This document shows positions 52,199-61,734 of a stretch of DNA of 64,000 bases, one piece after another. Origin of the DNA: Solirubrobacterales bacterium (lineage in GTDB: Bacteria; Actinomycetota; Thermoleophilia; Solirubrobacterales; Solirubrobacteraceae). The stretch lies in NCBI GenBank assembly GCA_947474595.1, contig CANJIV010000002.1, forward strand, positions 1 to 64,000. The letters are read 5' to 3'. Every line of letters begins with the position of its first letter. Positions within the stretch are counted from its first letter, which is position 1. Below the pieces are notes generated by a model. The model saw only the letters and a program-made list of their open reading frames with translations. It was not told the origin of the DNA and ran no database searches. The position numbers and the translations under genes were made by a program.

Positions 52199-53806
52199 TC
52201 AGTGGAGATTGCGCTTGAGAACCTTGCCCGTTGAGGTTCGCGGCAGCTGGTCAACAAAGACCACGTCGCGCGGCACTTTGTAACGGGCGAGATGACCCTT
52301 GACGTACTCCTTGACCTCGTCGGCGTCGAGAGTCATGCCAGGTCGAACCACCACAACCGCGCGCAGCCGCTGCCCAAAGGCCTCGTCGGGCACGCCCAGG
52401 ACCGTGACATCAGCGACCCCGGGGTGACCAGTCAAGATCGCTTCGACCTCTTGAGGGAAGACGTTCTCGCCACCCGAGACGATCATGTCGTCGTCGCGGC
52501 CATCGACAAATAGCCGACCGTCTGCGTCAAAGTGACCGACGTCGCCCGTGGCCATCAAGCCTTCGATAACCGCCTTAGTACCCCCACCTGTATAGCCCTC
52601 AAACAACATGCCACTACCGACAAAAATACGACCCGTCAATCCCGTCTGCACAGGCCGATCACTGTCGTCAAAAAGCTTCACGACTGTACCTCGAGGGGGA
52701 CGGCCTACCGTGCCGGGGGCTGCGCGCATATCGCCCGGCGTCGCAATCGCGGCAAAGGAGACCTCGGTCGAACCATAGAGGTTGTAGAGAATCTCTCCGA
52801 AGTGGTCCATTATCCGCGCTGAAAGCGGTCCCGATACCGCGGAACCACTCACAGCGATGATTCCTAGGGAGGAGATATCGTGGCGGTCGCGGCGCGCAGG
52901 ATCGCACTCGAGCATCCGCTGGAGCATCACGGGTACGACGACTAGGGTGCTAGCACCGGTCCGGGCGACCATTTCAAGGGTTACCTCTGGATCGAAGTGA
53001 CGGCGCAAAACGACGGTATCGCCGAGGCTTAGAGCGACGGCAAAGTTGGCAAATCCCCAAGCGTGAAACATCGGTGCCGCGATCACCATTGTCTGGCCAC
53101 TGCGATAGGGGATCGCGGAGAGAAGCGCGATCAGCGACCCCATCGCTCCGGTCGTCTCACGTTGAGCCCCCTTGGGCGTGCCGGTGGTGCCTGATGTCAG
53201 GATGATCACCCGTCCAGCCCGTGTGGGAGTAGTGACGTTGGTGCCATCACTAGCGGCAATCAAGCTATCGAGCGTGGCGTCACTTAGCTGCTCTCCTGGC
53301 TCGTGCCAGGCGACAAAGCGCGGGCGGCCTGGGGCACCGATCTCAACTACTTCACGAAACTCTGAGTCGTAGATGATCACCTTGGCATCCTCTCTGGCAA
53401 TCACGTCAACGAGCTGAGGGGCGGCAAAAGCGGTGTTGAGATAGAGCGCGTTGGACCCTAGCTTTGCGCAGGCCGCAGTAGCCTCGACGAAGCCGCTGTG
53501 GTTGCGGCACATAACCGCCACGCAATCGCCCTCCCTCACGCCGATGTCAAAGAGCGCTGAGGCCAGAGCGTTGGAGCGCTCGTCGAGCTCTGCCCAGGTG
53601 AGCGTGCCACGTTCGTCGATAATCGCTACCTCGTCGGGCCGTGCGATCGCGGCTGCAGCAAAGCCTGCGGCCGGTGTGGCCCCGTAGAGGCGCAGGGCGC
53701 CGATCACCTTCAGCAGTTTCTCGGGGCGTATCGGCCGCAAAAGCCCAGCCTCACCAAGTGACCGCACAGATCGCAGCGTGTCGGTGATCCGCTTCACAGC
53801 ACCCAA
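52199..53806 (-). CDS. Acyl-CoA synthetase (AMP-binding family)
   Basis: 535-residue adenylate-forming enzyme that activates a carboxylic acid, probably a fatty acid, to its CoA thioester. The P-loop motif ILTSGTTGTPKGAQ, the LYGSTEVS motif, the ATGDVGHFDADGRLFVDGRDDD hinge and the C-terminal catalytic lysine in PRTSTGKVLKRNL are present. The N-terminal ~40 residues form an extra helical stretch. The chain-length preference cannot be predicted. It is divergent from the gene at 53905; the shared 98-bp gap contains AATATTT but no clear promoter. Confidence 0.92.
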   Translation of the reverse strand: MGAVKRITDTLRSVRSLGEAGLLRPIRPEKLLKVIGALRLYGATPAAGFAAAAIARPDEVAIIDERGTLTWAELDERSNALASALFDIGVREGDCVAVMCRNHSGFVEATAACAKLGSNALYLNTAFAAPQLVDVIAREDAKVIIYDSEFREVVEIGAPGRPRFVAWHEPGEQLSDATLDSLIAASDGTNVTTPTRAGRVIILTSGTTGTPKGAQRETTGAMGSLIALLSAIPYRSGQTMVIAAPMFHAWGFANFAVALSLGDTVVLRRHFDPEVTLEMVARTGASTLVVVPVMLQRMLECDPARRDRHDISSLGIIAVSGSAVSGPLSARIMDHFGEILYNLYGSTEVSFAAIATPGDMRAAPGTVGRPPRGTVVKLFDDSDRPVQTGLTGRIFVGSGMLFEGYTGGGTKAVIEGLMATGDVGHFDADGRLFVDGRDDDMIVSGGENVFPQEVEAILTGHPGVADVTVLGVPDEAFGQRLRAVVVVRPGMTLDADEVKEYVKGHLARYKVPRDVVFVDQLPRTSTGKVLKRNLH

Positions 53807-53904
53807 ATCTACACGCGACCGCTACCGCCGCCATCCAGGCCTGTCCAATATTTGCTTCTGCGCGGTATCTGTCAGGCCTGCCCCTTACTCTCAAGCCACT
53901 GATC

Positions 53905-55203
53905 ATGGAGGCGGCCGCACCACTTCACACCCCACGCGTGCGCGTGGTTCCAGACGGCGTGCAGATCGACAATCTGCTCGTTGTCGATGAATGCGCCCTG
54001 CGGCTGGTTAGAGAGCGCCAAGAGGCCGGTGATGATCCAATCAAGGCGATCCTCGATGCGATCGAGATCGGTGCTCGCGTTCTTGACCGCGAGCAGACCG
54101 CCGCAAACGCTGAGTTCGTCAAAGCCGAATTCGAGAAGGTCTCGCGTAGCGTCGAAGCCGAGTTTGGTGAACGGGCACGAGCTGTTTCGGAGGGGCTTGA
54201 GCGCCAGATCTCTGAGGTCTTTGGCCCCGAGAACGGCCACCTTGCAAAGGCCTTCGAGCGCTACTTCTCCGACGAGAGCTCGGCCGCGGTGCAGCACCGC
54301 GTGCACGCGCTCGTCACCGAAGTGATGGCTAAGTCGCGCAACGACCTGCTCAAACAGTTCTCCGGAGACGACGCCGCCAATCCGCTAGCCGGCTTCCAGA
54401 AGGCGACGCTAGCGATCGTCCGTGACGCCTCTGATCGTCAGGACAAGCGTATGCAGGGAGTCATGGAGCAGATGACCGCCATCCAGCTCGAACTCCAACA
54501 GCTACGCGACGGCGAAGAGTCAGCAGCTGCACTTGCCCAAGAGCGCGAGCGTGGGACCGCCAAGGGCCGTACCTACGAGGAGGGCGTGCTCGACGCCATC
54601 GACGCGATCGCTGCCGCCCAAGGCGATAGCTGCGTCGGCGTCGGCGACACGCCGGGGGCCGATGGCAAGAAGGGTGACGTCATCGTTGAGATCGATGGCG
54701 CTCACGGACCAGCCCGCGGTCGGATCGTTTTTGAGGCTAAGAACAGCAAGCTCAGCAGGCCCGCTGCGCTACTCGAACTCGATGCCGCGATCGCTTCTCG
54801 CGACGCTGACTACGCCGTTCTCGTCGTCCCAAGCGAGGAACACCTCCCGGCCAAATCCCACCAGTTGCGCGAGCTCAATGGTGACAAGCTTTTTGTGATC
54901 TATGACCCCGCCGAAGATTCCGCTGGCAGGCTTGGTCTCGAAGTCGCCTACTCCTTAGCTCGAGCCAGAGTCACGGCCAAACGAGGCGGTTCCGAAGGTA
55001 TCGATACCACTGCGATAGGCGAACTAGTCGAACGTGCAATCGCCAGCCTCGAGCAGGTACGTACGGTCAAAACACACCTAACCAAGGCCAAGGGCAGCAT
55101 CGAGGATGCGCGAGGGCTGGTCGAGGCTATGTCAACGACGGTGCGCGAGCACCTAGACGAACTCGACCGCTTGGCACGGGTCGGGGTAGCTAGCCAGGAT
55201 TAA
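53905..55203 (+). CDS. Coiled-coil protein with PD-(D/E)XK-like core
   Basis: 432 residues, not a named family to me. Residues about 60-215 are helical and rich in Glu, Arg, Ala and Gln, giving a predicted coiled coil. About 222-335 is an alpha/beta domain with E226, GDVIVEI (D258) and, 19 residues later, IVFEAKN (E277-x-K279), the spacing of a PD-(D/E)XK nuclease. A second coiled-coil stretch spans 375-425. DUF2130-type proteins have a comparable layout. There is no signal peptide. No restriction, toxin or transposition gene is nearby. It is probably a single-gene transcript, ending at a hairpin at 55219. DNA cleavage is inferred from the motif alone. Confidence 0.75.
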   Translation: MEAAAPLHTPRVRVVPDGVQIDNLLVVDECALRLVRERQEAGDDPIKAILDAIEIGARVLDREQTAANAEFVKAEFEKVSRSVEAEFGERARAVSEGLERQISEVFGPENGHLAKAFERYFSDESSAAVQHRVHALVTEVMAKSRNDLLKQFSGDDAANPLAGFQKATLAIVRDASDRQDKRMQGVMEQMTAIQLELQQLRDGEESAAALAQERERGTAKGRTYEEGVLDAIDAIAAAQGDSCVGVGDTPGADGKKGDVIVEIDGAHGPARGRIVFEAKNSKLSRPAALLELDAAIASRDADYAVLVVPSEEHLPAKSHQLRELNGDKLFVIYDPAEDSAGRLGLEVAYSLARARVTAKRGGSEGIDTTAIGELVERAIASLEQVRTVKTHLTKAKGSIEDARGLVEAMSTTVREHLDELDRLARVGVASQD

Positions 55204-55218
55204 AGTTCGACGCAGTCA

Positions 55219-55239
55219 GAGGCCCTGAAATCAGGCCTC
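55219..55239. terminator. Hairpin between convergent genes 53905 and 55231
   Basis: A 9-bp stem with one bulged base and a 2-base loop (GAGGCCCTGA / TCAGGCCTC) sits in the 27-bp gap and runs into the stop codon of the minus-strand gene. It is well placed as a bidirectional terminator, though neither side has a T-tract. Confidence 0.45.
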
Positions 55240-55689
55240 GTCGTCGTCGTGACCAGCTAGACGTTCGCGACCGCGACCAACAGCAGCGATGAACTTCGAG
55301 AGATTAACCTCAAGCGTGCTAAGAATCTCATCGGCGTAGTCCTCGGCGCCGAGGCGGATCTCGCGCTCACGTCCACGCGCGTCTTCGATGATGTCTTCGG
55401 CTGCACGTTCGGCCTGCTTGGTGACCTCTTCGCCGGAGATCAGCTGGTCTTGGCGCTCACGCGCCTCCTTCAGGATTCGCTCGGCCTCGCGCTTGGCTTC
55501 GGCAAGCATCTCTTGACGCTCCTTGACGATCCAGCGAGCCTGCTTGATCTCCTCGGGGATCGTTGCGCGCATCTGGTCTAGGAGGTCGTATATCTCCTCC
55601 TTGTCGACCCTGACCTGATCGGTCAGCGGCACAGGCTTAGCGTTGTGGACAAGATCGTCCAATTTGTCGATGAGTACCAGAACATCCAT
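55231..55689 (-). CDS. DivIVA/ATPase-b-like coiled-coil protein
   Basis: 152 residues, almost entirely helical and charged: EEIYDLLDQMRATIPEEIKQ, then long Glu/Arg/Ala heptads and an acidic GHDDDEA end. Actinobacteria carry such a gene beside coaD, and its relatives are described as DivIVA-like or ATP-synthase-b-like septum or growth-pole proteins (mycobacterial SepIVA is one). No membrane span is seen. It is 18 bp downstream of coaD in the same operon direction. The cell-division role is inferred from context. Confidence 0.82.
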   Translation of the reverse strand: MDVLVLIDKLDDLVHNAKPVPLTDQVRVDKEEIYDLLDQMRATIPEEIKQARWIVKERQEMLAEAKREAERILKEARERQDQLISGEEVTKQAERAAEDIIEDARGREREIRLGAEDYADEILSTLEVNLSKFIAAVGRGRERLAGHDDDEA

Positions 55690-55707
55690 AACGGCTACCT
55701 CAGTTCG

Positions 55708-56205
55708 TCAGCGACCTAGTTCTTCCTTCAAGCGGTTTGCAACTGTCAGCGGAACAAGTTGGTCGATCTTTCCTCCAAATGTAGCTAGCTCCTTGACTCC
55801 ACTAGAACTCAAGAAACTGAACTGCGGAGAGGCCATAACATAGACAGACTCTATCTCTGGTGCTTGCAGGCGGTTGAGTTGGTTCATTTCGAACTCATAT
55901 TCGAAGTCTGAAATAGCCCTTAGCCCCTTGACGATTGCCTTCGCTCCCTGCTCCCGAGCGAAGTCGACGACCAGGTTTGAAAATGGCAGCGGCCGCACGT
56001 TTGGCAGATGCGCCAAGGCCTCGGTGATGAAGGCGCAGCGCTCGTCGATGTCAAAGAGAGTCTTGCCTTTGCGGATCGGCAGGTTAACAACTCCGACTAT
56101 GACCTGATCAAAAACGCTAGCGGCCCGAGTGATTACATCGATATGCCCATTCGTAAGTGGGTCATAGGAGCCTGGGCAGATCGCTATTCGTGGGCTTGGG
56201 TTCAT
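55708..56205 (-). CDS. coaD: Pantetheine-phosphate adenylyltransferase
   Basis: Penultimate step of coenzyme A synthesis. 165-residue nucleotidyltransferase with the T/HxGH motif in GSYDPLTNGHIDVI, KGLRAISDFEYEFEMNQLNR, and the ISSS-like SFLSSSGVKELA motif. It overlaps rsmD by 4 bp, the near-universal rsmD-coaD pairing. Confidence 0.96.
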   Translation of the reverse strand: MNPSPRIAICPGSYDPLTNGHIDVITRAASVFDQVIVGVVNLPIRKGKTLFDIDERCAFITEALAHLPNVRPLPFSNLVVDFAREQGAKAIVKGLRAISDFEYEFEMNQLNRLQAPEIESVYVMASPQFSFLSSSGVKELATFGGKIDQLVPLTVANRLKEELGR

Positions 56206-56735
56206 TGAGCGGTGTAGATGCGTAGAAGGGTGTCGCCGTAACGGCGCTCACGGTCGAGCGAGAGGCTTAAATCAAGTGGCTCGCGGCGGTCGCTCTCACA
56301 GACTACCCGGGCGCCGTGCGCTAACACAGCAGGAAGAGTGTCTGCAAGCTCGCCCGCCAACACGCCAGCCTGACGATATGGAGGGTCTAGAAGGACCAGA
56401 TCGTAGTCGCGGCCCATCCTTTGTGCTTTGTCGAGAAACTCCAAGGCGTCCCCGTGGATAACCTCGGACTGCAGTTCAAGCGCCGCCAAGTTAGCTTCGA
56501 TAGCCGATATCGCAGCGCCAGCGCTATCGACGAATGTGCAGGTAGCCGCTCCGCGTGAGAGCGCCTCTATCCCTAGCGCGCCAGAGCCGGCGAAGAGATC
56601 TAAGACTCTGGCTGAGTCGATCTGCCCCAGCGCCGAGAAGAGCGCCTCGCGCACACGGTCAGAGGTTGGGCGGGTCACCGTACCGACCGCAGCTTGCAGC
56701 GTCCGCCCTCCGTAGCGTCCGGCGATGACCCTCAT
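56202..56735 (-). CDS. rsmD: 16S rRNA (guanine-966-N2)-methyltransferase
   Basis: 177-residue Rossmann methylase. VIAGRYGGRTL and TRPTSDRVREALFSAL at the N-terminus, the SAM motif VLDLFAGSGALGIEALSRG, and the catalytic LLDPPY are all clear. It is coupled by 4-bp overlaps to recG upstream and coaD downstream. Confidence 0.95.
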   Translation of the reverse strand: MRVIAGRYGGRTLQAAVGTVTRPTSDRVREALFSALGQIDSARVLDLFAGSGALGIEALSRGAATCTFVDSAGAAISAIEANLAALELQSEVIHGDALEFLDKAQRMGRDYDLVLLDPPYRQAGVLAGELADTLPAVLAHGARVVCESDRREPLDLSLSLDRERRYGDTLLRIYTAQ

Positions 56736-58942
56736 GCGGGGATCGGATCTAAGGCGCTCTCTCCAAATGCAGCCTCTAATGCATTTTGGAGAAGGATGTG
56801 CTCGGGGCCCGAGAGGTGCGGATCGACGTCCAGCAGCGCTTGAGCCTGAGCGCGCGCACGGTCTAAGAGCTCTGCATCCTGTGGCAGGCGGGCGACGCGG
56901 AAATCAGCCATACCCGACTGCCTAGTGCCGATCAGCTCCCCTTCTCCGCGCAGGCCCAAGTCGATCTCTGCAAGCTCAAAGCCGTCGTCGTGAGCGGCCA
57001 AGGCCCGCAGCCTCGGGGACTCCTTAGGGCCGAAAAGCAGGCAGATCGAAGGGTGCTCACCCCGCCCGACTCGGCCGCGTAGCTGGTGCAGCTGAGAGAT
57101 CCCGAAGCGCTCTGCGTTCTCTACCAACATCACCGTCGCGTTGGGAACGTCGATGCCTACTTCAATGACCGAGGTAGCGACTAAGACGTCTGCCGAGCCG
57201 GCAGCAAATGCGGCCATCGCCGCCTGCTTCTCCTTCGTTGGCATCTGCCCGTGTAGCAAGACGACGCGAAAATCTTTGAACTCCGTCCGCGCAAGGCGCT
57301 CGTACTCGACCGTTGCTGCTGTTGCGGCTAGCGCCTCGGACTCTTCAACCAGGGGGCAGACGACAAAGGCCTGATGGCCGCCAAGAAGTTCTTCGCGGAT
57401 CCTTTCATAGGCGCGCGCACGCTCGCGCTCGCCGGCAGCCAAGTAGGTCGTGATAGGGCGTCTACCTGCGGGGAGTTCGCGCAGAACCGTCACATCAAGA
57501 TCGCCGTAGGCCGTCAGCGCGAGGGTGCGTGGGATCGGCGTAGCCGTGAGATGCAGGACGTGGGGTGTGTTGCGTCGCTCGTTGAGTTCGGAGCTCTTGC
57601 CATCGCGATCTTTTCCCGGACCCAACAACGGACCCTTGCGATCGAGTGCGGTCCGCTGACGCACCCCAAATCTATGTTGCTCATCAACGACCACGACTGC
57701 GAGCCTTGAAAAAACCACTGACTCCTCGATTAAAGCGTGCGTGCCAATCACGATCGAGAGCTCACCGCTTGCAAGCTTGCCCAAGATGTCGCGGCGCCGG
57801 GCTGCCGGCGTTGACCCTGTCAGTAGTGCAGCAGGGATTACTTCGCCAGGCATCAATCGATCGATCGTCGCAAGATGCTGCTCGGCCAATGTTTCGGTGG
57901 GCGCCATCAGGGCGGCCTGAGCGCCATGATCGACGGCACGCAGCATCGCCGCCAGCGCGACCACCGTCTTGCCTGATCCAACCTCTCCCATAAGTAGTCG
58001 TGCCATCGGGCGTGGGCGCCCAAGGTCGGCGGTGATCGCCTCGATCGCCTGGAGTTGATCAGCTGTCGGTGTGAATGGAAGCGACTGCGCCAACCAGCGA
58101 CTGGTCTGCCCCTGGCCCTCTCCTTTTAAGATCTGTGCACTCCCAGCCTCCTGGCGATGGGCGCGTCTACGCAGCATCGCGAGTTGCAGTAGCAACAGCT
58201 CATCAAAGGCCAACCGGCGGCGCCCCTGATCGGCATCACCATCGCTTGAGGGAAAGTGCACGGCCGCCAAAGCTGATGGACGATCTGGCAGCCCCTCGGC
58301 TGCGCGCAGCAGGGCTGGCAGGGGCTCAACAGTGTCGCGCACGGCGTCGCGGTGCTCAAAAGCCAGCTCCCGCAGACGAGAGGGAGGTATTCCCTCGCTG
58401 GCTGGATATACGGGGACGAGGCCGGTGGAGTGACTGTCGCCCATGACTTGGGGGGACCCTGGGGTCGACGCACCTGAGGCCGGCTCGTAATCTGAGACTT
58501 TTATCTGCCGGCCGTCGACGCGGCCGTGAAGAATCACGCGGGTCCCCGGGGGGAGGCGTTTGACAACCCACGGCTGGTTAAACCAGACCGCCCGCATCGT
58601 GGCGGTCGCGTCGGCAACAGTCGCCTCCACTAGCGAGAAGCCACGCCGCCGGGTCGGACGCTGGGCGATAGCACGGATCTCGACGACTACCGTCACATCC
58701 GAGCCAGAGATGAGATCTGCCAGCGCGGTCGCCTCGCGGCGGTCCTCGTGGCGATATGGCAGATGTTCGATCAGGTCTCCAACGGTATTTAGGCCAAGCG
58801 TTTGGGCGGCCTGTGCAGCTTTCTTGCCGCCAACAACCAGTGGCGCATTCAGGCGCGATGGTCGTGGCATTGAGCGCAGATCAACCGCGGCGACTTCGGC
58901 GAGATCTAACGGCTCAGTACTGGCGAAGGCTCGAAGTGACAT
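56732..58942 (-). CDS. recG: ATP-dependent DNA helicase RecG
   Basis: Remodels stalled replication forks and Holliday junctions. An N-terminal wedge/OB domain (about 75-200, HLPYRHEDRRE) is followed by a superfamily 2 helicase core: GEVGSGKTVVA (motif I), VVDEQHRFGVRQR (motif II, DEQH), TATPIPRTL (motif III) and QLRGRVGRGEHPS (motif VI). The frame extends to GTG 58978. ATG 58942 was chosen because the preceding 12 residues look unrelated, but the choice is uncertain. Length is 736 residues. It follows rpmB, as in many Gram-positives, though without the DAK-like gene often between them. Confidence 0.94.
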   Translation of the reverse strand: MSLRAFASTEPLDLAEVAAVDLRSMPRPSRLNAPLVVGGKKAAQAAQTLGLNTVGDLIEHLPYRHEDRREATALADLISGSDVTVVVEIRAIAQRPTRRRGFSLVEATVADATATMRAVWFNQPWVVKRLPPGTRVILHGRVDGRQIKVSDYEPASGASTPGSPQVMGDSHSTGLVPVYPASEGIPPSRLRELAFEHRDAVRDTVEPLPALLRAAEGLPDRPSALAAVHFPSSDGDADQGRRRLAFDELLLLQLAMLRRRAHRQEAGSAQILKGEGQGQTSRWLAQSLPFTPTADQLQAIEAITADLGRPRPMARLLMGEVGSGKTVVALAAMLRAVDHGAQAALMAPTETLAEQHLATIDRLMPGEVIPAALLTGSTPAARRRDILGKLASGELSIVIGTHALIEESVVFSRLAVVVVDEQHRFGVRQRTALDRKGPLLGPGKDRDGKSSELNERRNTPHVLHLTATPIPRTLALTAYGDLDVTVLRELPAGRRPITTYLAAGERERARAYERIREELLGGHQAFVVCPLVEESEALAATAATVEYERLARTEFKDFRVVLLHGQMPTKEKQAAMAAFAAGSADVLVATSVIEVGIDVPNATVMLVENAERFGISQLHQLRGRVGRGEHPSICLLFGPKESPRLRALAAHDDGFELAEIDLGLRGEGELIGTRQSGMADFRVARLPQDAELLDRARAQAQALLDVDPHLSGPEHILLQNALEAAFGESALDPIPA

Positions 58943-59197
58943 AGGCAGCATCCCTATCTGGCGGTTACCAGCCACCACTGGCCCGTGGCGCCTCCGGGCG
59001 CTGTGTCCGCTGCCCAGGGTCAGGTTCAGTGGTGACCATCGCGAGGCGCGCCTCTGGGTGGTTGCCCACAGATGTAGCGACTGTGCTAAATCGGAGCAGG
59101 GAGGGATCGGTCATTGCGGGTCCGGTCGATTCACCAACGCGCAGGCTAATACGTAGGGCGGAACTCTTACCGCCCGACCAGCTACTGAGCTTCGCGC

Positions 59198-59389
59198 TCA
59201 GAGTGCCTTGGTGACTTTGCCGGCCTTCAGGCAGCGAGTGCAGACGTACTCACGCCGGGCCGTACCCTTGACGTCAATGCGGACCTTCTGGAGGTTCGGA
59301 TTGAAGCGCCGTTTAGTCGCAACCATCGAGTGGCTGCGACTCTGTCCGAAAGCCGGACCCTTCCCGCAGCTGATGCATACCTTGGCCAT
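59198..59389 (-). CDS. rpmB: 50S ribosomal protein L28
   Basis: 63 residues. [15 protein letters not shown] and [12 protein letters not shown] give two CxxC pairs, the zinc-binding form of L28. [13 protein letters not shown] is the conserved core. It lies between ribH and recG. No Shine-Dalgarno sequence precedes the ATG. The 219-255-bp gap to recG holds no recognised RNA; one 49-codon frame there is discussed among the rejected items. Confidence 0.97.
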   Translation of the reverse strand: MAKVCISCGKGPAFGQSRSHSMVATKRRFNPNLQKVRIDVKGTARREYVCTRCLKAGKVTKAL

Positions 59390-59400
59390 GAAGTAGGAGG

Positions 59401-59417
59401 ATAGCCCAGAGGGCTAT
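59401..59417 (-). terminator. Hairpin overlapping the ribH stop codon
   Basis: ATAGCCC (59401-59407) and GGGCTAT (59411-59417) form a 7-bp stem with a 3-base loop in the 24 bp between ribH and rpmB, and it includes the ribH stop codon. It could attenuate read-through from the rib operon into rpmB. It has no T-tract, so the call is weak. Confidence 0.35.
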
Positions 59418-59845
59418 GTGAGCGCCTTGCGCATCGCAGCCATGGTTATTACTGCTTCGGCTGCATGGCGGCCTTGATCGCGCTTATCGCCGCCAGAACG
59501 CGCGATCGCTTGATCCATGTTCTCGACCGTTAGGACTCCAAATGAGCAGGGCACTCCGGTCTTCAGTGAGACATCCATGATCGCGCGAGCAGCCTCACCA
59601 CATACGTAGTCGTAGTGCGTTGTTTGACCCCGTATTACGGCGCCGATACACGCTACCCCAGCAAACCGTCCTGACTGAGCCGCATAGCTTGCTGCCAGCG
59701 GCAGCTCATAGACACCAGGCACATCAAAGACTTCGACGTGTTCGACGCCAGCCTCAGAGAAGCAGGCTCGAGCACCGGCCAAAAGACGCTCAGCTAGATC
59801 CTCATAAAACCGCCCGACAGCGATCGCATAAGCCGGAGCGCTCAT
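59414..59845 (-). CDS. ribH: 6,7-dimethyl-8-ribityllumazine synthase
   Basis: Condenses the RibBA product dihydroxybutanone phosphate with the pyrimidine to lumazine. 143 residues with VFDVPGVYELPLAA, IGAVIRGQTTHYDYVC (catalytic histidine) and FGVLTVENMDQAIAR. The usual capsid-forming fold is expected. It is the last gene of ribD-ribE-ribBA-ribH and overlaps ribBA by 4 bp. Confidence 0.96.
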   Translation of the reverse strand: MSAPAYAIAVGRFYEDLAERLLAGARACFSEAGVEHVEVFDVPGVYELPLAASYAAQSGRFAGVACIGAVIRGQTTHYDYVCGEAARAIMDVSLKTGVPCSFGVLTVENMDQAIARSGGDKRDQGRHAAEAVITMAAMRKALT

Positions 59846-61134
59846 GCCTGCTCGCCCCTAGCACGGTCGCGCGCGTGCTCGGCGCTGAGCATCTCGTCGT
59901 CAACGGCAACTCCTTGGTGGTGGAGAGTGTGCCCCATCCGCTCGCGCTTGGCACGAAGATAGCCCTCGTTGTGAACGTTAGGCGCTGACTGGATCGGGAC
60001 CTGCTCAGTAATCGAGAGGCCATAGCCCTCGAGCCCAAGTACCTTCTTGGGGTTGTTGGTCAGCAAGCGCAGCGAACTAAGCCCTAGATCTACAAGGATC
60101 TGTGCGCCGATTCCGTAGTCGCGCAGGTCGGCCGGAAGTCCAAGCTCTAGGTTGGCATCGACGGTGTCCAGGCCTCCCTCTTGGAGCTTGTAGGCGCGTA
60201 GTTTGTTGAGCAGGCCGATTCCGCGCCCCTCCTGGGAGAGGTAGAGCAGCACGCCTAGCCCCTCTTCCTCGATCGCCGCTAGGGCTGACTCCAGCTGCTC
60301 GCCGCAGTCGCAGCGCAGGGAGTGAAAAACATCCCCCGTCAGGCACTCAGAGTGAACGCGAACAAGCACGTCGGAGGCCTCAGAGACATCACCCTTAACC
60401 ATCGCGACGTGGTGCTTGTCGTCGACCAACGAGCGGTAGCCGACGACCGTAAAGTCGCCAAATAGTGTCGGCAGAGCGGTTGAGACGACGCGTTCGATGA
60501 GCTTGTCGTGCTTGTGGCGGTAAGCGACTAGGTCGGCCACTGTGATCATCTTTAGGCCGTGGCGCTCGCAGTAGCCGACGAGGTCTGGAACGCGGGCCAT
60601 CGTGCCGTCGTCATTCATGATCTCGCAGATCACGCCAGATGGATCGAGTCCGGCCATCCGTGCGAGGTCGACTGCAGCCTCGGTCTGACCGACACGTTCG
60701 AGAACCCCGCCGGCCTTAGCCTTAAGCGGGAAGACGTGGCCCGGTTGAACGAGATCACGCGGGGCTGACTCGGGGTCGATCGCTATCTGAATTGTACGAG
60801 CGCGGTCGTGGGCTGAGATCCCAGTGGTTACGCCCTCGCGAGCCTCGATCGAGACTGTAAATGCCGTCTCAAATGCAGACTCATTCTTGGCCGCCATCAG
60901 ATCGAGGCCAAGCTCCTCGCAGCGCTCAGGCGTTAGCGTCAGGCAGATCAGGCCGCGGCCTTCCTTGGCCATGAAGTTGACCGACTCCGCCGTCACGAAC
61001 TGCGCAGCCATTGTTAGGTCGCCCTCGTTCTCGCGGTCCTCGTCGTCACAAACAACAATCATTCTGCCTTCGCGGATCTCGTCGAGCGCCTCTTCGATCG
61101 TGGCAAACGGGCTAACTGTGCGCTGCGGACTCAT
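59842..61134 (-). CDS. ribBA: 3,4-dihydroxy-2-butanone 4-phosphate synthase / GTP cyclohydrolase II
   Basis: Bifunctional enzyme supplying both riboflavin precursors. The N-terminal RibB half (about 1-205) has [11 protein letters not shown] (metal glutamate), GRGLICL and HDRARTI. The C-terminal RibA half (about 206-415) has the three zinc cysteines in [16 protein letters not shown] and QEGRGIGL. Length 430 fits a full fusion. It overlaps ribE and ribH by 4 bp at each end. Confidence 0.96.
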   Translation of the reverse strand: MSPQRTVSPFATIEEALDEIREGRMIVVCDDEDRENEGDLTMAAQFVTAESVNFMAKEGRGLICLTLTPERCEELGLDLMAAKNESAFETAFTVSIEAREGVTTGISAHDRARTIQIAIDPESAPRDLVQPGHVFPLKAKAGGVLERVGQTEAAVDLARMAGLDPSGVICEIMNDDGTMARVPDLVGYCERHGLKMITVADLVAYRHKHDKLIERVVSTALPTLFGDFTVVGYRSLVDDKHHVAMVKGDVSEASDVLVRVHSECLTGDVFHSLRCDCGEQLESALAAIEEEGLGVLLYLSQEGRGIGLLNKLRAYKLQEGGLDTVDANLELGLPADLRDYGIGAQILVDLGLSSLRLLTNNPKKVLGLEGYGLSITEQVPIQSAPNVHNEGYLRAKRERMGHTLHHQGVAVDDEMLSAEHARDRARGEQA

Positions 61135-61724
61135 CGCGGTGGCACCAGGCTCTCAACGTACTTTGCCAAGACGTCCACCTCGATATTGACCGTGGTGCCG
61201 ATCGACGCTGACCCTAGGGTTGTGCGAGCAAGGGTCTCTGGGATTAGTGAAATCGAAAGTGACGCACCGTCTCGATCGATCGAAGCGACCGTCAAGGAGA
61301 TGCCGTCGATTGCGATTGAACCCTTCTCAACGACATAGCGAAGTAGCTGGGGCTCAGTCGTGAGCGTGACAATGCGAGCGAAGCCATCTTCGCGCACCGC
61401 TGTGACCGTAGCGAGGCCGTCCACGTGACCTTGAACCACATGTCCACCTAGACGATCTGCTGCCCGTAGCGGTAGCTCAAGATTCACCACAGACCCTGCA
61501 CCCAGCGCCCCTAGGGATGAGCAGCGAAGGGTCTCGGCCATCACGTCGGCGCTAAAGCTTGCACCTTGGATTTCGGTTGCCGTCAGGCAGACGCCGTTGA
61601 CGGCGATCGAGTCGCCTAAGCCGAGCTCTGCGGTCAGCGTTGTCGTCACGCTGACACGGACCCCATCGTCGGTCTGCTCGATGGTGGCCACTGTGCCGAG
61701 GTCTTGGACGAGTCCCGTGAACAC
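61131..61724 (-). CDS. ribE: Riboflavin synthase alpha chain
   Basis: Dismutates two lumazines to riboflavin. 197 residues in two similar lumazine-binding halves. The first begins [12 protein letters not shown] and contains [11 protein letters not shown]; the second contains HVVQGHVDG and [12 protein letters not shown]. Both repeats are intact. It is 10 bp below ribD and overlaps ribBA by 4 bp. Confidence 0.95.
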   Translation of the reverse strand: MFTGLVQDLGTVATIEQTDDGVRVSVTTTLTAELGLGDSIAVNGVCLTATEIQGASFSADVMAETLRCSSLGALGAGSVVNLELPLRAADRLGGHVVQGHVDGLATVTAVREDGFARIVTLTTEPQLLRYVVEKGSIAIDGISLTVASIDRDGASLSISLIPETLARTTLGSASIGTTVNIEVDVLAKYVESLVPPR

Positions 61725-61734
61725 GCCGGCCCCC

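Noticed and set aside
58965-59114. Minus-strand frame of 49 codons (ATG 59114) between rpmB and recG
   Set aside because: It is open and ends near the recG start, but has no ribosome-binding site, a Pro/Arg-biased C-terminal half and no recognisable pattern. It overlaps the longer recG start option. Conservation would be needed to call it.
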